Source: Bacteroidota bacterium (GTDB lineage Bacteria; Bacteroidota; Bacteroidia; Bacteroidales; VadinHA17). From it: a DNA stretch of 34,249 nucleotides. The stretch is from NCBI GenBank assembly GCA_029552825.1, contig JAKPDL010000100.1, forward strand, positions 1 to 34,249. Reading direction: 5' to 3'. Below, one piece after another: positions 7,723 through 15,828 of the stretch. Position 1 is the first letter of the stretch. Every line of letters starts with the position of its first letter. Made by a program: the position numbers and the translations under genes. The notes beneath the pieces were generated by a model that was given only the letters and a program-made list of their open reading frames with translations, did not search any database and was not told the DNA's origin.

Positions 7723-9555
7723 CTACCTTGAGAGATAGTCATCGAAAAGCACCTGCAGAAATGATTTACCATACTTTTCGGCAATTTCCCAGTTGCCCGA
7801 CTTTTCTACAGGGCCGTTAAGCCTGATATCATATATAACCTTAGAACTGTCGGTTATAAAGGCAAAACCTTCATTGTATGTGTAAAATGCAAAATCTTTT
7901 ACGCCGTCTGATAGAATATTTTTGCTGAACGGAAAAACATCGGGTAAATTAAGTTGTGCTGATAATGTAGCAGGGAGATCAAACTGGCTGCATGGCTTAC
8001 TTATAACCGTGTCCTTCACAGCAATAGCTCCACCAAGCCAGAGCATAGGTATTCTGAAAATTGTTTCAGAATATGCCGGAATTGTTTCCGAGTTTCTTCT
8101 GCAATGATCTGCTATTATAATGACAAGAGTTCTTTTCCACCATTCTGTATTTTTTGCCCTGTCTAGAAATTCTCCAAGAGATTTATCGGTATAGTATATT
8201 GAATTCTTAAATCTGCTGAGTATACTGTTTCCCTTAAAAACGGGTTTCATCGGAACTTCAAATGGTTCATGACTCGACAAAGTGAGCAAAGCATATGCAA
8301 AGGGTTCCTTTACAGAAAGAAGTGAGTCGTAGAGGCGTTCAAATACAACATGGTCGTGCGCACCCCATTTTGAGTTCCGGTATTTCCTTTCGAAATTATC
8401 AATGGTTACCTTTTCTTTAAACCCTGTTGTAGTTATAAATGAATTGATATTTGCGAAGTTGATGTTGCCGCCATACCAGAAAGATGTTTTGTAACCGGCA
8501 CTGTCGAGCATTTTGAAAATTCCTGGCATCGACTGTGTTTTTTTAGGCTCGCGTATAACCTGTATTGTGGGCAGATTAGGATAACCACCAAGGATAGCCG
8601 GTATGGCCTTATCAGTTCTGGAGCCTGTTGCATAAAAGTTTGAGAAATAAATTCCTTCTGGTATGAAACTGTTAAATCTGGGGGCAACAACCGAATCTCC
8701 CTCCCTTGCTGAAATTATTTCACTTCCAAAACTTTCGACAATAATAAGAAGAATATTGGGTCTCTGAGTGTTAAGTAACATCGTCGTTTTACCTTCGTCA
8801 AGCATTAAATTTTTGAAATTGCCGAGTGCTTCTTCTTTTGAAGTGAATTCGTATGGATTTTTTAATGGTTTCAGGTAAGCAGTCGAGTGTCCGAAATGCC
8901 ATACTTCATTCAGCGCAGCATGGTTCAGGAAAAGGTGCTCACTGAAATACACATGACCGGCATTCAGGGGAGCAACCCCGAAACCACCCCTCACCGGAAC
9001 AATCAGCAATCCGGTAAGTATAATTACAAGCGAGGTCTTTAACAGTACAAATCTCCTTTCAGGGACAAACGAATAGAATCTTTTTATAAACCATTTTAAA
9101 CCTTTCAGCTGCAGGTAAATCAATACCGCAGAAACACTCACTCCACCTATTAATTGAAGCGTTGATGCTGATGCAAAAGCATCTTTTGGATCCCTGAGAT
9201 AAGCAACTACAGAAAAGTCAACTCTGTATCCCCAGTATGAATATACTACTGCATCCCCAAGAACAAGTAAGGTGAAGAATATAATCAGAAATGCCGAATA
9301 TATTTTCATAAATTTCTGGTACCATTTTCCGGCAAACACAAACCAGAATGCGCCCAGAAATAATGGCAGAATCAATATGTATGCGGTAACGGAAAGATCC
9401 ATTTTGAAACCATGCAGAAAAGTTTGAATAATATCTGCAAATGAGTACCGCACCATCTCTTTGAATTGCATTAGCAGGAAAATCACTCTGGCAAAAAAGA
9501 AAAATGCCAGCCAGAAAAAGCTGTAGAATATTGTAGCAGTCAGAAATTTTTTCAA
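7723..9555 (-). CDS. LTA synthase-like membrane phosphotransferase (sulfatase/alkaline phosphatase fold)
   Basis: A 610-aa protein with about five N-terminal membrane segments (roughly residues 5-30, 55-77, 85-108, 133-150, 170-187) and a large extracytoplasmic sulfatase-fold domain. NILLIIVESFGSE (267-279) supplies the metal-binding Glu274. TGSRTDKAI (310-318) holds the candidate nucleophilic threonine Thr314, aligned with the active-site Thr of LtaS. IIADHCRRN supplies a later Asp-His metal pair. Family members transfer phosphoglycerol or phosphoethanolamine to lipids or glycans. In a Gram-negative host with no lipoteichoic acid the acceptor is unknown; periplasmic glycan or lipid headgroup modification is an inference. 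It starts at an ATG with a 17-nt leader from a TACTTTTG box, and is divergent from the ThDP enzyme. Confidence 0.86.
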   Translation of the reverse strand: MKKFLTATIFYSFFWLAFFFFARVIFLLMQFKEMVRYSFADIIQTFLHGFKMDLSVTAYILILPLFLGAFWFVFAGKWYQKFMKIYSAFLIIFFTLLVLGDAVVYSYWGYRVDFSVVAYLRDPKDAFASASTLQLIGGVSVSAVLIYLQLKGLKWFIKRFYSFVPERRFVLLKTSLVIILTGLLIVPVRGGFGVAPLNAGHVYFSEHLFLNHAALNEVWHFGHSTAYLKPLKNPYEFTSKEEALGNFKNLMLDEGKTTMLLNTQRPNILLIIVESFGSEIISAREGDSVVAPRFNSFIPEGIYFSNFYATGSRTDKAIPAILGGYPNLPTIQVIREPKKTQSMPGIFKMLDSAGYKTSFWYGGNINFANINSFITTTGFKEKVTIDNFERKYRNSKWGAHDHVVFERLYDSLLSVKEPFAYALLTLSSHEPFEVPMKPVFKGNSILSRFKNSIYYTDKSLGEFLDRAKNTEWWKRTLVIIIADHCRRNSETIPAYSETIFRIPMLWLGGAIAVKDTVISKPCSQFDLPATLSAQLNLPDVFPFSKNILSDGVKDFAFYTYNEGFAFITDSSKVIYDIRLNGPVEKSGNWEIAEKYGKSFLQVLFDDYLSR

Positions 9556-9578
9556 TTTCTATAAAATTTTGAAGTTCA

Positions 9579-9586
9579 CAAAAGTA
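9579..9586 (-). promoter_or_regulatory. candidate -7 box for the LTA synthase-like gene
   Basis: Minus-strand TACTTTTG fits TAnnTTTG and predicts initiation near 9572, about 17 nt before the ATG at 9555. No convincing -33 element is seen. Confidence 0.38.
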
Positions 9587-9669
9587 ATATTTTGAACATG
9601 ATTTTTGTATGATTTTTATTTTATTGAGGAACTTATGATATATTTAAATTGAAATTTGTATCAGGAGTC

Positions 9670-11271
9670 ATGACAGTTGCAGAATATATTGCCGAAAGAC
9701 TTTTTTCTGAGGGTGTAAGGTATGTTTTTGGCGTGCCCGGGGGAGCTTCAATACCATTAATCGAAGCAATTCGTCAGGCAGGTATAGCATTTGTACTTAC
9801 CGCCGAAGAAAGAAGTGCAGGTTTTATGGCCGATGTAACTGCCAGAATAACAGGTATTCCAGGCGTCTGTCATTCGACATTCGGACCTGGCGCTACCAAT
9901 ATGAGTACCGGAGTTGGCTGTGCTCTGCTCGACAGGTCTCCTCTTCTGGCGCTGACAAGCGAAATGCCCGATGATTGGATTGATCGGACCACACAGATGA
10001 ACATTAACCACCAGGCTCTCTTTAAACCGGTTACAAAAGCAACATTCAGACTTTCACCTAGAAATGTTCAGAGTGTTTTGCCCAGGGCTCTAAGTATATG
10101 TAATGAAGAATATCCCGGGCCCGTTCACCTTGGAATACCCTCCGACATTGCCGGGAATCAGGTTTCATCAGATGTGAAAAGCCAGGAAGTAAGGCGTCAG
10201 CAAATACCTGAAAATAATCATGATATTACAGAAATAAAGAATTTACTGAAGAGTAGTAAAAACCCGGTAATTGCCATTGGTCTTACCGCAGCACGCCTTT
10301 GTAATAGCAGGCAGGTTAATACTCTGCTCACAGGTTTTCAGGTGCCGGTGTTACTTACTCCAATGGCTAAAGGGCTCATTGATGAAGAACATCCGTGTTA
10401 TGCCGGAGTACTGTCGCATGCACTTAGTGATTATCTTGAAGATATCATTTCTCAAGCAGATCTTGTTATTGGACTGGGATATGACCCGGTGGAATATAAT
10501 TATGAATCGTGGATGCCGGATGTGCCATTGATTCATTTTGATACAGTTTTGCCAGACCTGCCCCGAAGCAGGCATGTTTACAGTTTTGTGGGAGACCCGA
10601 CAGATTGGTTTGCAATACTTTCAGAATTAAAACTAACTTCCGGGATTATCAGCTCAGGCTTGCTGGCTGAAGTCAGGGAGGAGATGGATTCTGTTTTCCG
10701 GGGATTTACTTCCGGTTTCGGACCTGTGACAGTTATGAAAGTGCTTGGAGAAATGCTCCCGCGTGATACAATTGTTACAGTAGATGTTGGCTCACATCTT
10801 CATCTGGCAGGACAATACTGGAAGACGCATGGTTTTCAGAATCTGATAATGACTAACGGCTGGTCGTCGATGGGCTTCGGCCTGCCCGCTGCCATAGCAG
10901 CAAAACTTAATAAACCTTCTTCCACTGTGGTATGCCTGACTGGTGATGGTGGATTCCTCATGTCGGCAGGCGAAGTACTTACTGCCCGCCGCTGCCTGGC
11001 ATCAATAATTATCGTGGTATTCTCCGATGGCGAACTTAACCTTATTAAGCTAAAACAGACGTGGAAAGGACTTCAGCCTTACGGCATACATATAAGCTCA
11101 GGCGACCTGTTTGGTTCTGAATGCTTTCTCGGTGCAAAAGTCTTTAATGCCACATCTGAAACCACTCTGAGGGATGCAGTAATGAATGCATTGATTCTTG
11201 ATGAGACAGTGATTATCAATGCAATAATAGACCCTGAAGATTATAAGTGGCTTGTTGTTAAACAGAAATAA
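9670..11271 (+). CDS. thiamine diphosphate-dependent enzyme (acetolactate synthase/decarboxylase-like)
   Basis: A ThDP enzyme of 533 aa from the ATG at 9670. A TTG at 9649 would add seven residues, but MTVAEYIAERL is the normal family start. The N-terminal Pyr domain has FGVPGGASIPL and the cofactor-activating Glu47 in TAEERSAGFMAD. The central domain (about 190-330) is the TPP-enzyme M type. The C-terminal PP domain has GDGGFLMSAGE, followed by FSDGELNL, where Asp rather than Asn sits at the metal-ligand position, as in some AlsS-type enzymes. Substrate is not readable: no small regulatory subunit, ilvC or amino-acid genes are nearby, so biosynthetic acetolactate synthase is unlikely. 2-oxoacid decarboxylase or carboligase is all that can be said. 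It is apparently monocistronic. Confidence 0.82.
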   Translation: MTVAEYIAERLFSEGVRYVFGVPGGASIPLIEAIRQAGIAFVLTAEERSAGFMADVTARITGIPGVCHSTFGPGATNMSTGVGCALLDRSPLLALTSEMPDDWIDRTTQMNINHQALFKPVTKATFRLSPRNVQSVLPRALSICNEEYPGPVHLGIPSDIAGNQVSSDVKSQEVRRQQIPENNHDITEIKNLLKSSKNPVIAIGLTAARLCNSRQVNTLLTGFQVPVLLTPMAKGLIDEEHPCYAGVLSHALSDYLEDIISQADLVIGLGYDPVEYNYESWMPDVPLIHFDTVLPDLPRSRHVYSFVGDPTDWFAILSELKLTSGIISSGLLAEVREEMDSVFRGFTSGFGPVTVMKVLGEMLPRDTIVTVDVGSHLHLAGQYWKTHGFQNLIMTNGWSSMGFGLPAAIAAKLNKPSSTVVCLTGDGGFLMSAGEVLTARRCLASIIIVVFSDGELNLIKLKQTWKGLQPYGIHISSGDLFGSECFLGAKVFNATSETTLRDAVMNALILDETVIINAIIDPEDYKWLVVKQK

Positions 11272-11357
11272 ATCACCTTCCGCAAGAGGATTCTCTCATC
11301 CGGTATTTACTTGTTATGCTGTCTTTTCAGTTTATCGGAATCAGGCTTAAGGGGAGT

Positions 11358-11864
11358 CTATTCTTTCCCGGTTTTTTTCCCTGAAGGTGACGCCTTTTTC
11401 TCTTTTTTCTCTCCTTCTTCAGATTTTTTCTTTGTATCTTTAGCTGCGGGTTCTTTCTTCTCTTTTGCGGTTTTCTTCTCTGCGGTTTCCTTCTTTACAC
11501 CTGATTCTTTCTTTGCAGCAGTCTCTTTACTGGCTACCGGTTCCTTTTTTGCAGCGGCCTCTTTCTTTGCTTTTGGTGCCTTTTTCTCAACTTCCTTCTC
11601 AACAGTTACCTGTTCAGTAACCTCTGCCTTTTCTTCAATCTTTTCAATCACCTCCTGTGTAACAGCTTCCACTGCAACAGCTGGTTCAACCACTTCAACT
11701 GCCTCTTTCTTCTTTTCTCTTACAGGCTTCTTTACTGCTTCTTCAACTTTTACAATTTCAGGCTGTAGTGCCGGTTTTTTTGATTTTTTCTTTCTGGGAC
11801 GCCTTACTCCATATGTCCCCAGGAATATTTTTCCTCTTCTGCTTTTTCTGTCTCCTTTTCCCAT
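11358..11864 (-). CDS. 30S ribosomal protein THX with long Lys/Glu/Ala-rich tail
   Basis: Residues 1-28 (MGKGDRKSRRGKIFLGTYG, then VRRPRKKKS) are the hallmark of the small ribosomal protein THX, which sits in the 30S head and is usually only about 25-60 aa in bacteria. Here it is 168 aa. From about residue 30 the protein is low-complexity: Lys/Glu/Val/Ala blocks such as KKEAVEVVEPAVAVEAV and repeated AAKKE / KKETA units, with no predicted fold. The tail could be an ancient extension binding nucleic acid or other ribosome parts, or a slippage-expanded spacer. The opposite strand also stays open because of this composition (Phe/Ser-rich), but that frame has no family features. A TAACTTTG box lies 48 bp upstream. 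Confidence 0.82.
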   Translation of the reverse strand: MGKGDRKSRRGKIFLGTYGVRRPRKKKSKKPALQPEIVKVEEAVKKPVREKKKEAVEVVEPAVAVEAVTQEVIEKIEEKAEVTEQVTVEKEVEKKAPKAKKEAAAKKEPVASKETAAKKESGVKKETAEKKTAKEKKEPAAKDTKKKSEEGEKKEKKASPSGKKTGKE

Positions 11865-11911
11865 ATAATTTATTTTTGATTCCTTATAAAAAAATCATTT
11901 GAAATGAGAGG

Positions 11912-11919
11912 CAAAGTTA
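11912..11919 (-). promoter_or_regulatory. candidate -7 box for the THX gene
   Basis: Minus-strand TAACTTTG matches TAnnTTTG. It predicts transcription from about 11905 and a 40-nt AT-rich leader to the ATG at 11864. Confidence 0.45.
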
Positions 11920-12074
11920 TAAAAATTCTTTACTCCGACTGAATTTTGATATTTCATTGAGGGAAAAATTTTAGAAAATTATAGTCTTTTCAGCATTTAT
12001 TGTTGTAAATATTTTTTTATTCGGAAAATAAACCTCACCTTTGCCGTGTTTTAACATTTAATTTTTTTGTAATT

Positions 12075-12377
12075 ATGAACATTTACGTTGGAAGCCTGAA
12101 TTTTAAAATGCAGGAATCAGAATTAAAAGAAATCTTCGAGGAGTATGGTGAAGTAACTTCAGCCAGAATTATCACAGATAAATACTCCGGAAGAAGCAAA
12201 GGTTTCGGTTTTGTCGAAATGCCCGATGAAGCTGATGCCAGAAGAGCCATCAAGGAACTTAATGGAGCAGAAGTTGGCGGAAGAACCATAATCGTCAACG
12301 AATCCATCGAAAGACCAGAACGCAGAAATTTCAGAAACGGTAACAATGACCGCAGAAGAAGAGACAGCTACAGGTAG
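12075..12377 (+). CDS. RRM-domain RNA-binding protein
   Basis: A 100-aa single-RRM protein of the bacterial glycine-rich RNA-binding type. RNP2 is IYVGSL (residues 3-8) and RNP1 is KGFGFVEM (42-49), both with the aromatic residues that stack on RNA. The C-terminal tail from about 80 is Arg/Asn-rich (RRNFRNGNNDRRRR), typical of these proteins and likely to add RNA affinity. Cytoplasmic; general RNA chaperone or post-transcriptional regulator in Bacteroidota. It has a 210-bp AT-rich upstream gap, with CACCTTTG at 12036-12043 one base away from the -7 consensus. The cold-shock gene starts 20 bp after its stop, which suggests co-expression. Confidence 0.93.
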   Translation: MNIYVGSLNFKMQESELKEIFEEYGEVTSARIITDKYSGRSKGFGFVEMPDEADARRAIKELNGAEVGGRTIIVNESIERPERRNFRNGNNDRRRRDSYR

Positions 12378-12397
12378 GAATTAAAAAGATTAACAAG

Positions 12398-12595
12398 ATG
12401 AAAGGAAACGTTAAATGGTACGATAGTGTTAAAGGTTATGGATTTATCCAGACCGAAGACAACAAGGACATCTTTGTACATCGTACCGGAATAGAAGGTT
12501 CTTACCGGAAACTGGAAACAGGAGAAGCTGTTGAATTTGAAATAGAGGAGAGAGAAAAAGGGCCTGTCGCTATAAATGTCAGGAAGTCAGTATAA
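12398..12595 (+). CDS. cold-shock domain protein (Csp family)
   Basis: A 65-aa single-stranded nucleic-acid-binding OB-fold protein. MKGNVKWYDSVKGYGFIQ carries RNP1 (KGYGFI, residues 12-17), and DIFVHRT (24-30) is RNP2. Length and motifs are those of CspA-type RNA chaperones that melt mRNA structure. The usual Phe-rich RNP1 (KGFGFI) has Tyr here. It lies 20 bp after the RRM gene on the same strand, pairing two RNA-binding proteins in one probable transcript, and is followed within 25 bp by a perfect palindrome suited to be the terminator. Confidence 0.95.
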   Translation: MKGNVKWYDSVKGYGFIQTEDNKDIFVHRTGIEGSYRKLETGEAVEFEIEEREKGPVAINVRKSV

Positions 12596-12615
12596 TCTGT
12601 TTCTGATATATTAAT

Positions 12616-12651
12616 TTTTGAGGGGCATAAAAATTTTTATGCCCCTCAAAA
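12616..12651 (+). terminator. perfect 36-bp palindrome after the csp gene
   Basis: The arms 12616-12633 and 12634-12651 are exact reverse complements (core AGGGGCAT / ATGCCCCT, flanked by A and T runs), giving a strong hairpin with a tiny AATT loop and T-rich flanks on both sides. It could work in either direction. The sequence CCTCAAAATTTT at 12644-12655 is repeated at 12662-12673, so the right arm has a partial second copy downstream. Confidence 0.7.
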
Positions 12652-12756
12652 TTTTATGACACCTCAAAATTTTGTGCCACTATTCTTCACATGTGACACT
12701 AATAAAAAAATCTGGCAAAAATCAATGATGTAATTATAGCAGGATTCATATTTTTC

Positions 12757-12764
12757 TAAATTTG
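12757..12764 (+). promoter_or_regulatory. candidate -7 box close to the deacetylase-like gene start
   Basis: TAAATTTG matches TAnnTTTG but ends only 5 bp before the ATG at 12770. If used, the transcript would be leaderless or nearly so. No -33 match is visible. Confidence 0.28.
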
Positions 12765-12769
12765 TATGT

Positions 12770-14077
12770 ATGGATCCCTGGATGTTAAAAATATTTACAC
12801 GATGTAATTCACCCAGATTGAAATACGTAGCTGACCTTATTTTTTTCAGCATCCTGGGAGTACCTTATGAAATAGTTACTGACCGCAGACGGATTGGAAG
12901 AAACCCTGTTATCAACTATTCCGGAGAAAAAATTGATGACGCATTCAGAATTTCACCATCGGGTCTGCTGGGTGAAACAGGTATAAAACCCTTTGATATT
13001 GAGGTTTCTGAATGGAAAAACCTGCCAATTTTTTTCCGTACAGAGACAGATGCAGACTTTCCTTTTGACATTTTTTCTGCAATATTTTACATGGTAACAA
13101 GGTATGAAGAATATCTTCCATTCAAACCAGATATTCACGGGAGGTTCCCTGCCTCAATGAGCCTTGCATTCAGAAACGGCTTTCTGAAGAAACCCGTTGT
13201 GAATCTGTGGATTAAAGAGCTTGCTGCTGAATTGGTTATTCATTTCCCGGAACTTGTTTTCAAAAAAAATAGCTTCAAATCATTTGTTACATTCGATGTT
13301 GATGAACCATTCAAATACCTTGGCAAAGACCTTTTCAGAAACCTCGGTGGAATGCTGCTCGATTTAGGTAAAAAAAATTCCAGTTCCGCTGAACGTTACA
13401 GGACAATCAAAGGGAAATTGAAAGACCCCTGGAATATTTTCGATTATCTTATCGAAAAAACAGAAAATTCCGGCTCTGACATACTGATTTTTGTTCCGAC
13501 AGGCGACCGTACCGAATTCGACAGATGGCCCACATGGAACAACGAAGACTATACTGAGCTTCTGGCTGCAATCAGAAGCAAGGCCAGAATCGGACTCCAT
13601 CCTTCTTACTTTTCAAGCGATAACATAAAAAAGCTAAAAACCGAAAAAGCCAGGTTAGAGTCACTGATGGCATCTGAAATATTCTCTGCAAGATATCATT
13701 ACATAAGACTGAAATTACCGGTATCATATTCAACCCTTGAAGAAGCTGGAATACGTGAGGATTATTCAATGGGTTTTGCCGATGAACCCGGTTTCAGGGC
13801 AGGTATTGCAACACCTTTCTATTTTTATGATCTAAACAAGGAAAATAAAACAAACCTGATGGTTTATCCGTTTCAGGTTATGGATGCCACACTGGTGCAA
13901 TACAGAAAAATGAACCCGGGCGATGCACAATGCCTTATTGAGGACCTTATTGACGAAACCAGATTGGCGGGAGGAATTTTTCAGTCGGTGTGGCATAATA
14001 ATATACTTGCTGAAGGCGACGCTGCAATGGAATGGAGAGCTGTTTTTGAAAATACCCTTAAATATCAGAATAGATGA
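12770..14077 (+). CDS. polysaccharide deacetylase-like protein (DUF7033/NodB-like)
   Basis: A 435-aa protein of a Bacteroidota family annotated as polysaccharide deacetylase-like. Residues 1-165 are the N-terminal DUF7033-type region (FPFDIFSAIFYMVTRYEEY at 97-115 is characteristic). A NodB-like barrel follows, with TFDVDEP (174-180) in place of the classical TFDDG motif and IGLHPSYFS (274-282) in place of HxxxH. RYHYIRLKLP (308-317) is another family block. The altered metal motifs leave open whether it deacetylates. There is no signal peptide, so it probably acts on cytoplasmic or membrane-linked sugar precursors. The next gene overlaps it by 4 bp (ATGA), showing translational coupling to a GNAT-like protein. 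An alternative ATG lies at 12782. Confidence 0.75.
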   Translation: MDPWMLKIFTRCNSPRLKYVADLIFFSILGVPYEIVTDRRRIGRNPVINYSGEKIDDAFRISPSGLLGETGIKPFDIEVSEWKNLPIFFRTETDADFPFDIFSAIFYMVTRYEEYLPFKPDIHGRFPASMSLAFRNGFLKKPVVNLWIKELAAELVIHFPELVFKKNSFKSFVTFDVDEPFKYLGKDLFRNLGGMLLDLGKKNSSSAERYRTIKGKLKDPWNIFDYLIEKTENSGSDILIFVPTGDRTEFDRWPTWNNEDYTELLAAIRSKARIGLHPSYFSSDNIKKLKTEKARLESLMASEIFSARYHYIRLKLPVSYSTLEEAGIREDYSMGFADEPGFRAGIATPFYFYDLNKENKTNLMVYPFQVMDATLVQYRKMNPGDAQCLIEDLIDETRLAGGIFQSVWHNNILAEGDAAMEWRAVFENTLKYQNR

Positions 14078-14979
14078 TTATATATCTTAAAAACAAGGAA
14101 ATAGACAGAAATCTCTGGGATACATGCCTTAAAAACTCAAGGTGTCTCAAACCATATGCTTACTCATGGTACCTCGATATAATGGCACCGGGATGGGAAG
14201 CACTTATCGACGATGAGTACGACTCTGTTTTTCCAGTCCCGGGATTTGAGAAATTCGGAATTAAATACATAACCACACCTATCTTTCTGCAACAACTCGG
14301 AGCATTCTCACCTGATAAACCGGCCGAAAAAGTTATTCATGAATTCATATTTTATATGCCTGAATTTTACAGGTTTGTAGACCTATGCGTAAACTACAGG
14401 GTTGATAATAAAGATTATAAAATTACTGAAAGAACCAACTATGTTCTGCATCTGAACAGAGATTTCAATGAAATCTGGAATTCGTATTCATCAGATTGCA
14501 GAAGAAATATCACCCTCGCTTCACAGAACAGCATCAACTACACAACAGATATAAAACCGAAAGAAATAATAAATCTTTTTATCGAAAATACCGGAAAAAA
14601 TATCCCCGGGATAAAACAGAGGGATTATGAACGACTCGAAACCCTGATGAACCATTGTCTTTTTAACAGGAAAGGACGTATTATCGGTGTCCGTTCAGGT
14701 GATGGCAGGTTGATTTTCGGTATTTTCCTTGTCGAAATCCCGGGTTCAAAAACAATTCTCTTTACAGCAAACAGTTCTGAAAGCAGAGAAAAAAGAATAA
14801 ACTATCATGCTGTTAATGAGTTGATTAAAGAAAATGCATCCACTGGCATCGTGCTCGATTTTGCCGGCTCGTCAATACCCTCAGTTGCATCTTTTATGCA
14901 ATCTTTCGGCAGCTCAAAAGAGACATACTACAGGTTATACAGAAATTCCCTTCCCTGGCCACTGAGAATGCTGAAATAA
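14074..14979 (+). CDS. GNAT/FemAB-like acyltransferase-fold protein
   Basis: A 301-aa cytoplasmic protein, translationally coupled to the deacetylase-like gene through a 4-bp overlap. No strict catalytic motif can be quoted. The layout resembles the FemAB/BioF2-like double-GNAT fold: an N-terminal half with LKPYAYSWYLDIMAP and a TPIFLQQLGAF block, a middle segment with WNSYSSDCRRNI (as in FemAB-like WKKLSKNTRRNI), and a C-terminal acetyltransferase-like half with GRLIFGIFLVE, YHAVNELIKENA and LDFAGSSIPSVASFMQSFG. Such proteins transfer amino-acyl or acyl groups to cell-wall or polysaccharide precursors. A role in surface glycan modification with its partner is inference. Nothing suggests it is broken. 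Confidence 0.65.
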   Translation: MIIYLKNKEIDRNLWDTCLKNSRCLKPYAYSWYLDIMAPGWEALIDDEYDSVFPVPGFEKFGIKYITTPIFLQQLGAFSPDKPAEKVIHEFIFYMPEFYRFVDLCVNYRVDNKDYKITERTNYVLHLNRDFNEIWNSYSSDCRRNITLASQNSINYTTDIKPKEIINLFIENTGKNIPGIKQRDYERLETLMNHCLFNRKGRIIGVRSGDGRLIFGIFLVEIPGSKTILFTANSSESREKRINYHAVNELIKENASTGIVLDFAGSSIPSVASFMQSFGSSKETYYRLYRNSLPWPLRMLK

Positions 14980-15074
14980 CTTCTTAATATTTTTAGAAGA
15001 TTTTTGTAACGAAAGTTTTTCCTTCAGCGAACAGTAAGGTTATAATGATTCCTTAATTATAATATTGTTGAATT

Positions 15075-15785
15075 TCAGATCAGTTCAATATTTTCTTCCT
15101 GGTCAACTTCCAGAAGCTTTCCATCTTCACACTTCAGGGTTCTTGCCGGGTATCTTTTAAGCAGATTCTGATTATGTGTGGCAACTATGATAGCCCTGCC
15201 CGTCTGATTGATTTCCATCAAAAGCCTCAGAATTCCGTCCGAAGTCTCATTGTCAAGGTTTCCGGTCGGTTCATCGGCAAGAATGATATCAGGATCGTTG
15301 AGAAGGGCCCTCCCTATAACAACACGTTGCTGTTCTCCACCTGAAAGCTGATGGGTCATTTTGTAGCCTTTAAGTCCCAGCCCCACCTTTTCAAGAACTT
15401 CAGCAATCCTTGTTTCAATATCATTCTTATTCTTCCATCCTGTAGCCCTCAGAACAAATTCAAGATTATCGTGCACATTCCTGTCGGTTAACAGCTGAAA
15501 ATCCTGAAAAACAATCCCAAGCCTCCTTCTAAGATAAGGTATATCTTTTCTCCTAAGTTTTTTCAGATTATATCCAGCTACGAAGGCTTCCCCTTCCTTA
15601 AGCGGAAGCTGTGCATTTATAGTCTTAATCAGACTCGTTTTTCCGCTTCCTACCCTGCCAATGAGATACATAAACTCATTCCTTTTCACGGAAAAGTTAA
15701 CGTCAGTAAGGACCAGATGATCCTGCTGCCAGATGTTACAGTTCCTGAACTCAATTATCGTATCAAGGGAATGAGCTTCCTCCAT
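15075..15785 (-). CDS. ftsE: FtsE-like ABC transporter ATP-binding protein
   Basis: A 236-aa ABC ATPase with Walker [10 protein letters not shown] (residues 43-51), Q-loop FQDFQLL, signature LSGGEQQR, Walker [11 protein letters not shown] and H-loop ATHN. The order, length and [15 protein letters not shown] context are those of FtsE, which with the membrane protein FtsX controls peptidoglycan hydrolases at the division site. ftsX is not in the window; unlinked ftsE/ftsX are, to my knowledge, usual in Bacteroidota. A LolD/MacB-type ATPase is the main alternative. It is convergent with the GNAT-like gene and divergent from the TPR gene. The C-terminal tail is acidic ([11 protein letters not shown]). 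Confidence 0.82.
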   Translation of the reverse strand: MEEAHSLDTIIEFRNCNIWQQDHLVLTDVNFSVKRNEFMYLIGRVGSGKTSLIKTINAQLPLKEGEAFVAGYNLKKLRRKDIPYLRRRLGIVFQDFQLLTDRNVHDNLEFVLRATGWKNKNDIETRIAEVLEKVGLGLKGYKMTHQLSGGEQQRVVIGRALLNDPDIILADEPTGNLDNETSDGILRLLMEINQTGRAIIVATHNQNLLKRYPARTLKCEDGKLLEVDQEENIELI

Positions 15786-15828
15786 ATAGCGGCAATTTTG
15801 TCCACAAAATAAAGAAAGAATTGATAAC

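Noticed and set aside
9649-9669. TTG start for the ThDP enzyme
   Set aside because: The ATG at 9670 gives the usual MTVAEYIAERL start; the extra seven residues have no support.
11400-11800. Repetitive DNA that might suggest a CRISPR or satellite array
   Set aside because: The repetition is irregular and codon-phased, arising from Lys/Glu/Ala codons; no constant repeat-spacer pattern exists.
11311-11868. 185-codon plus-strand frame opposite the THX gene
   Set aside because: It is Phe/Ser/Ala low-complexity, as expected from reading the Lys/Glu-rich THX tail backwards, whereas the minus strand begins with a clear ribosomal protein signature.
14980-15074. Terminator-like CTTCT/AGAAG stem between the GNAT-like gene and ftsE
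   Set aside because: Only five base pairs in AT-rich DNA with a loose loop; too weak to annotate.
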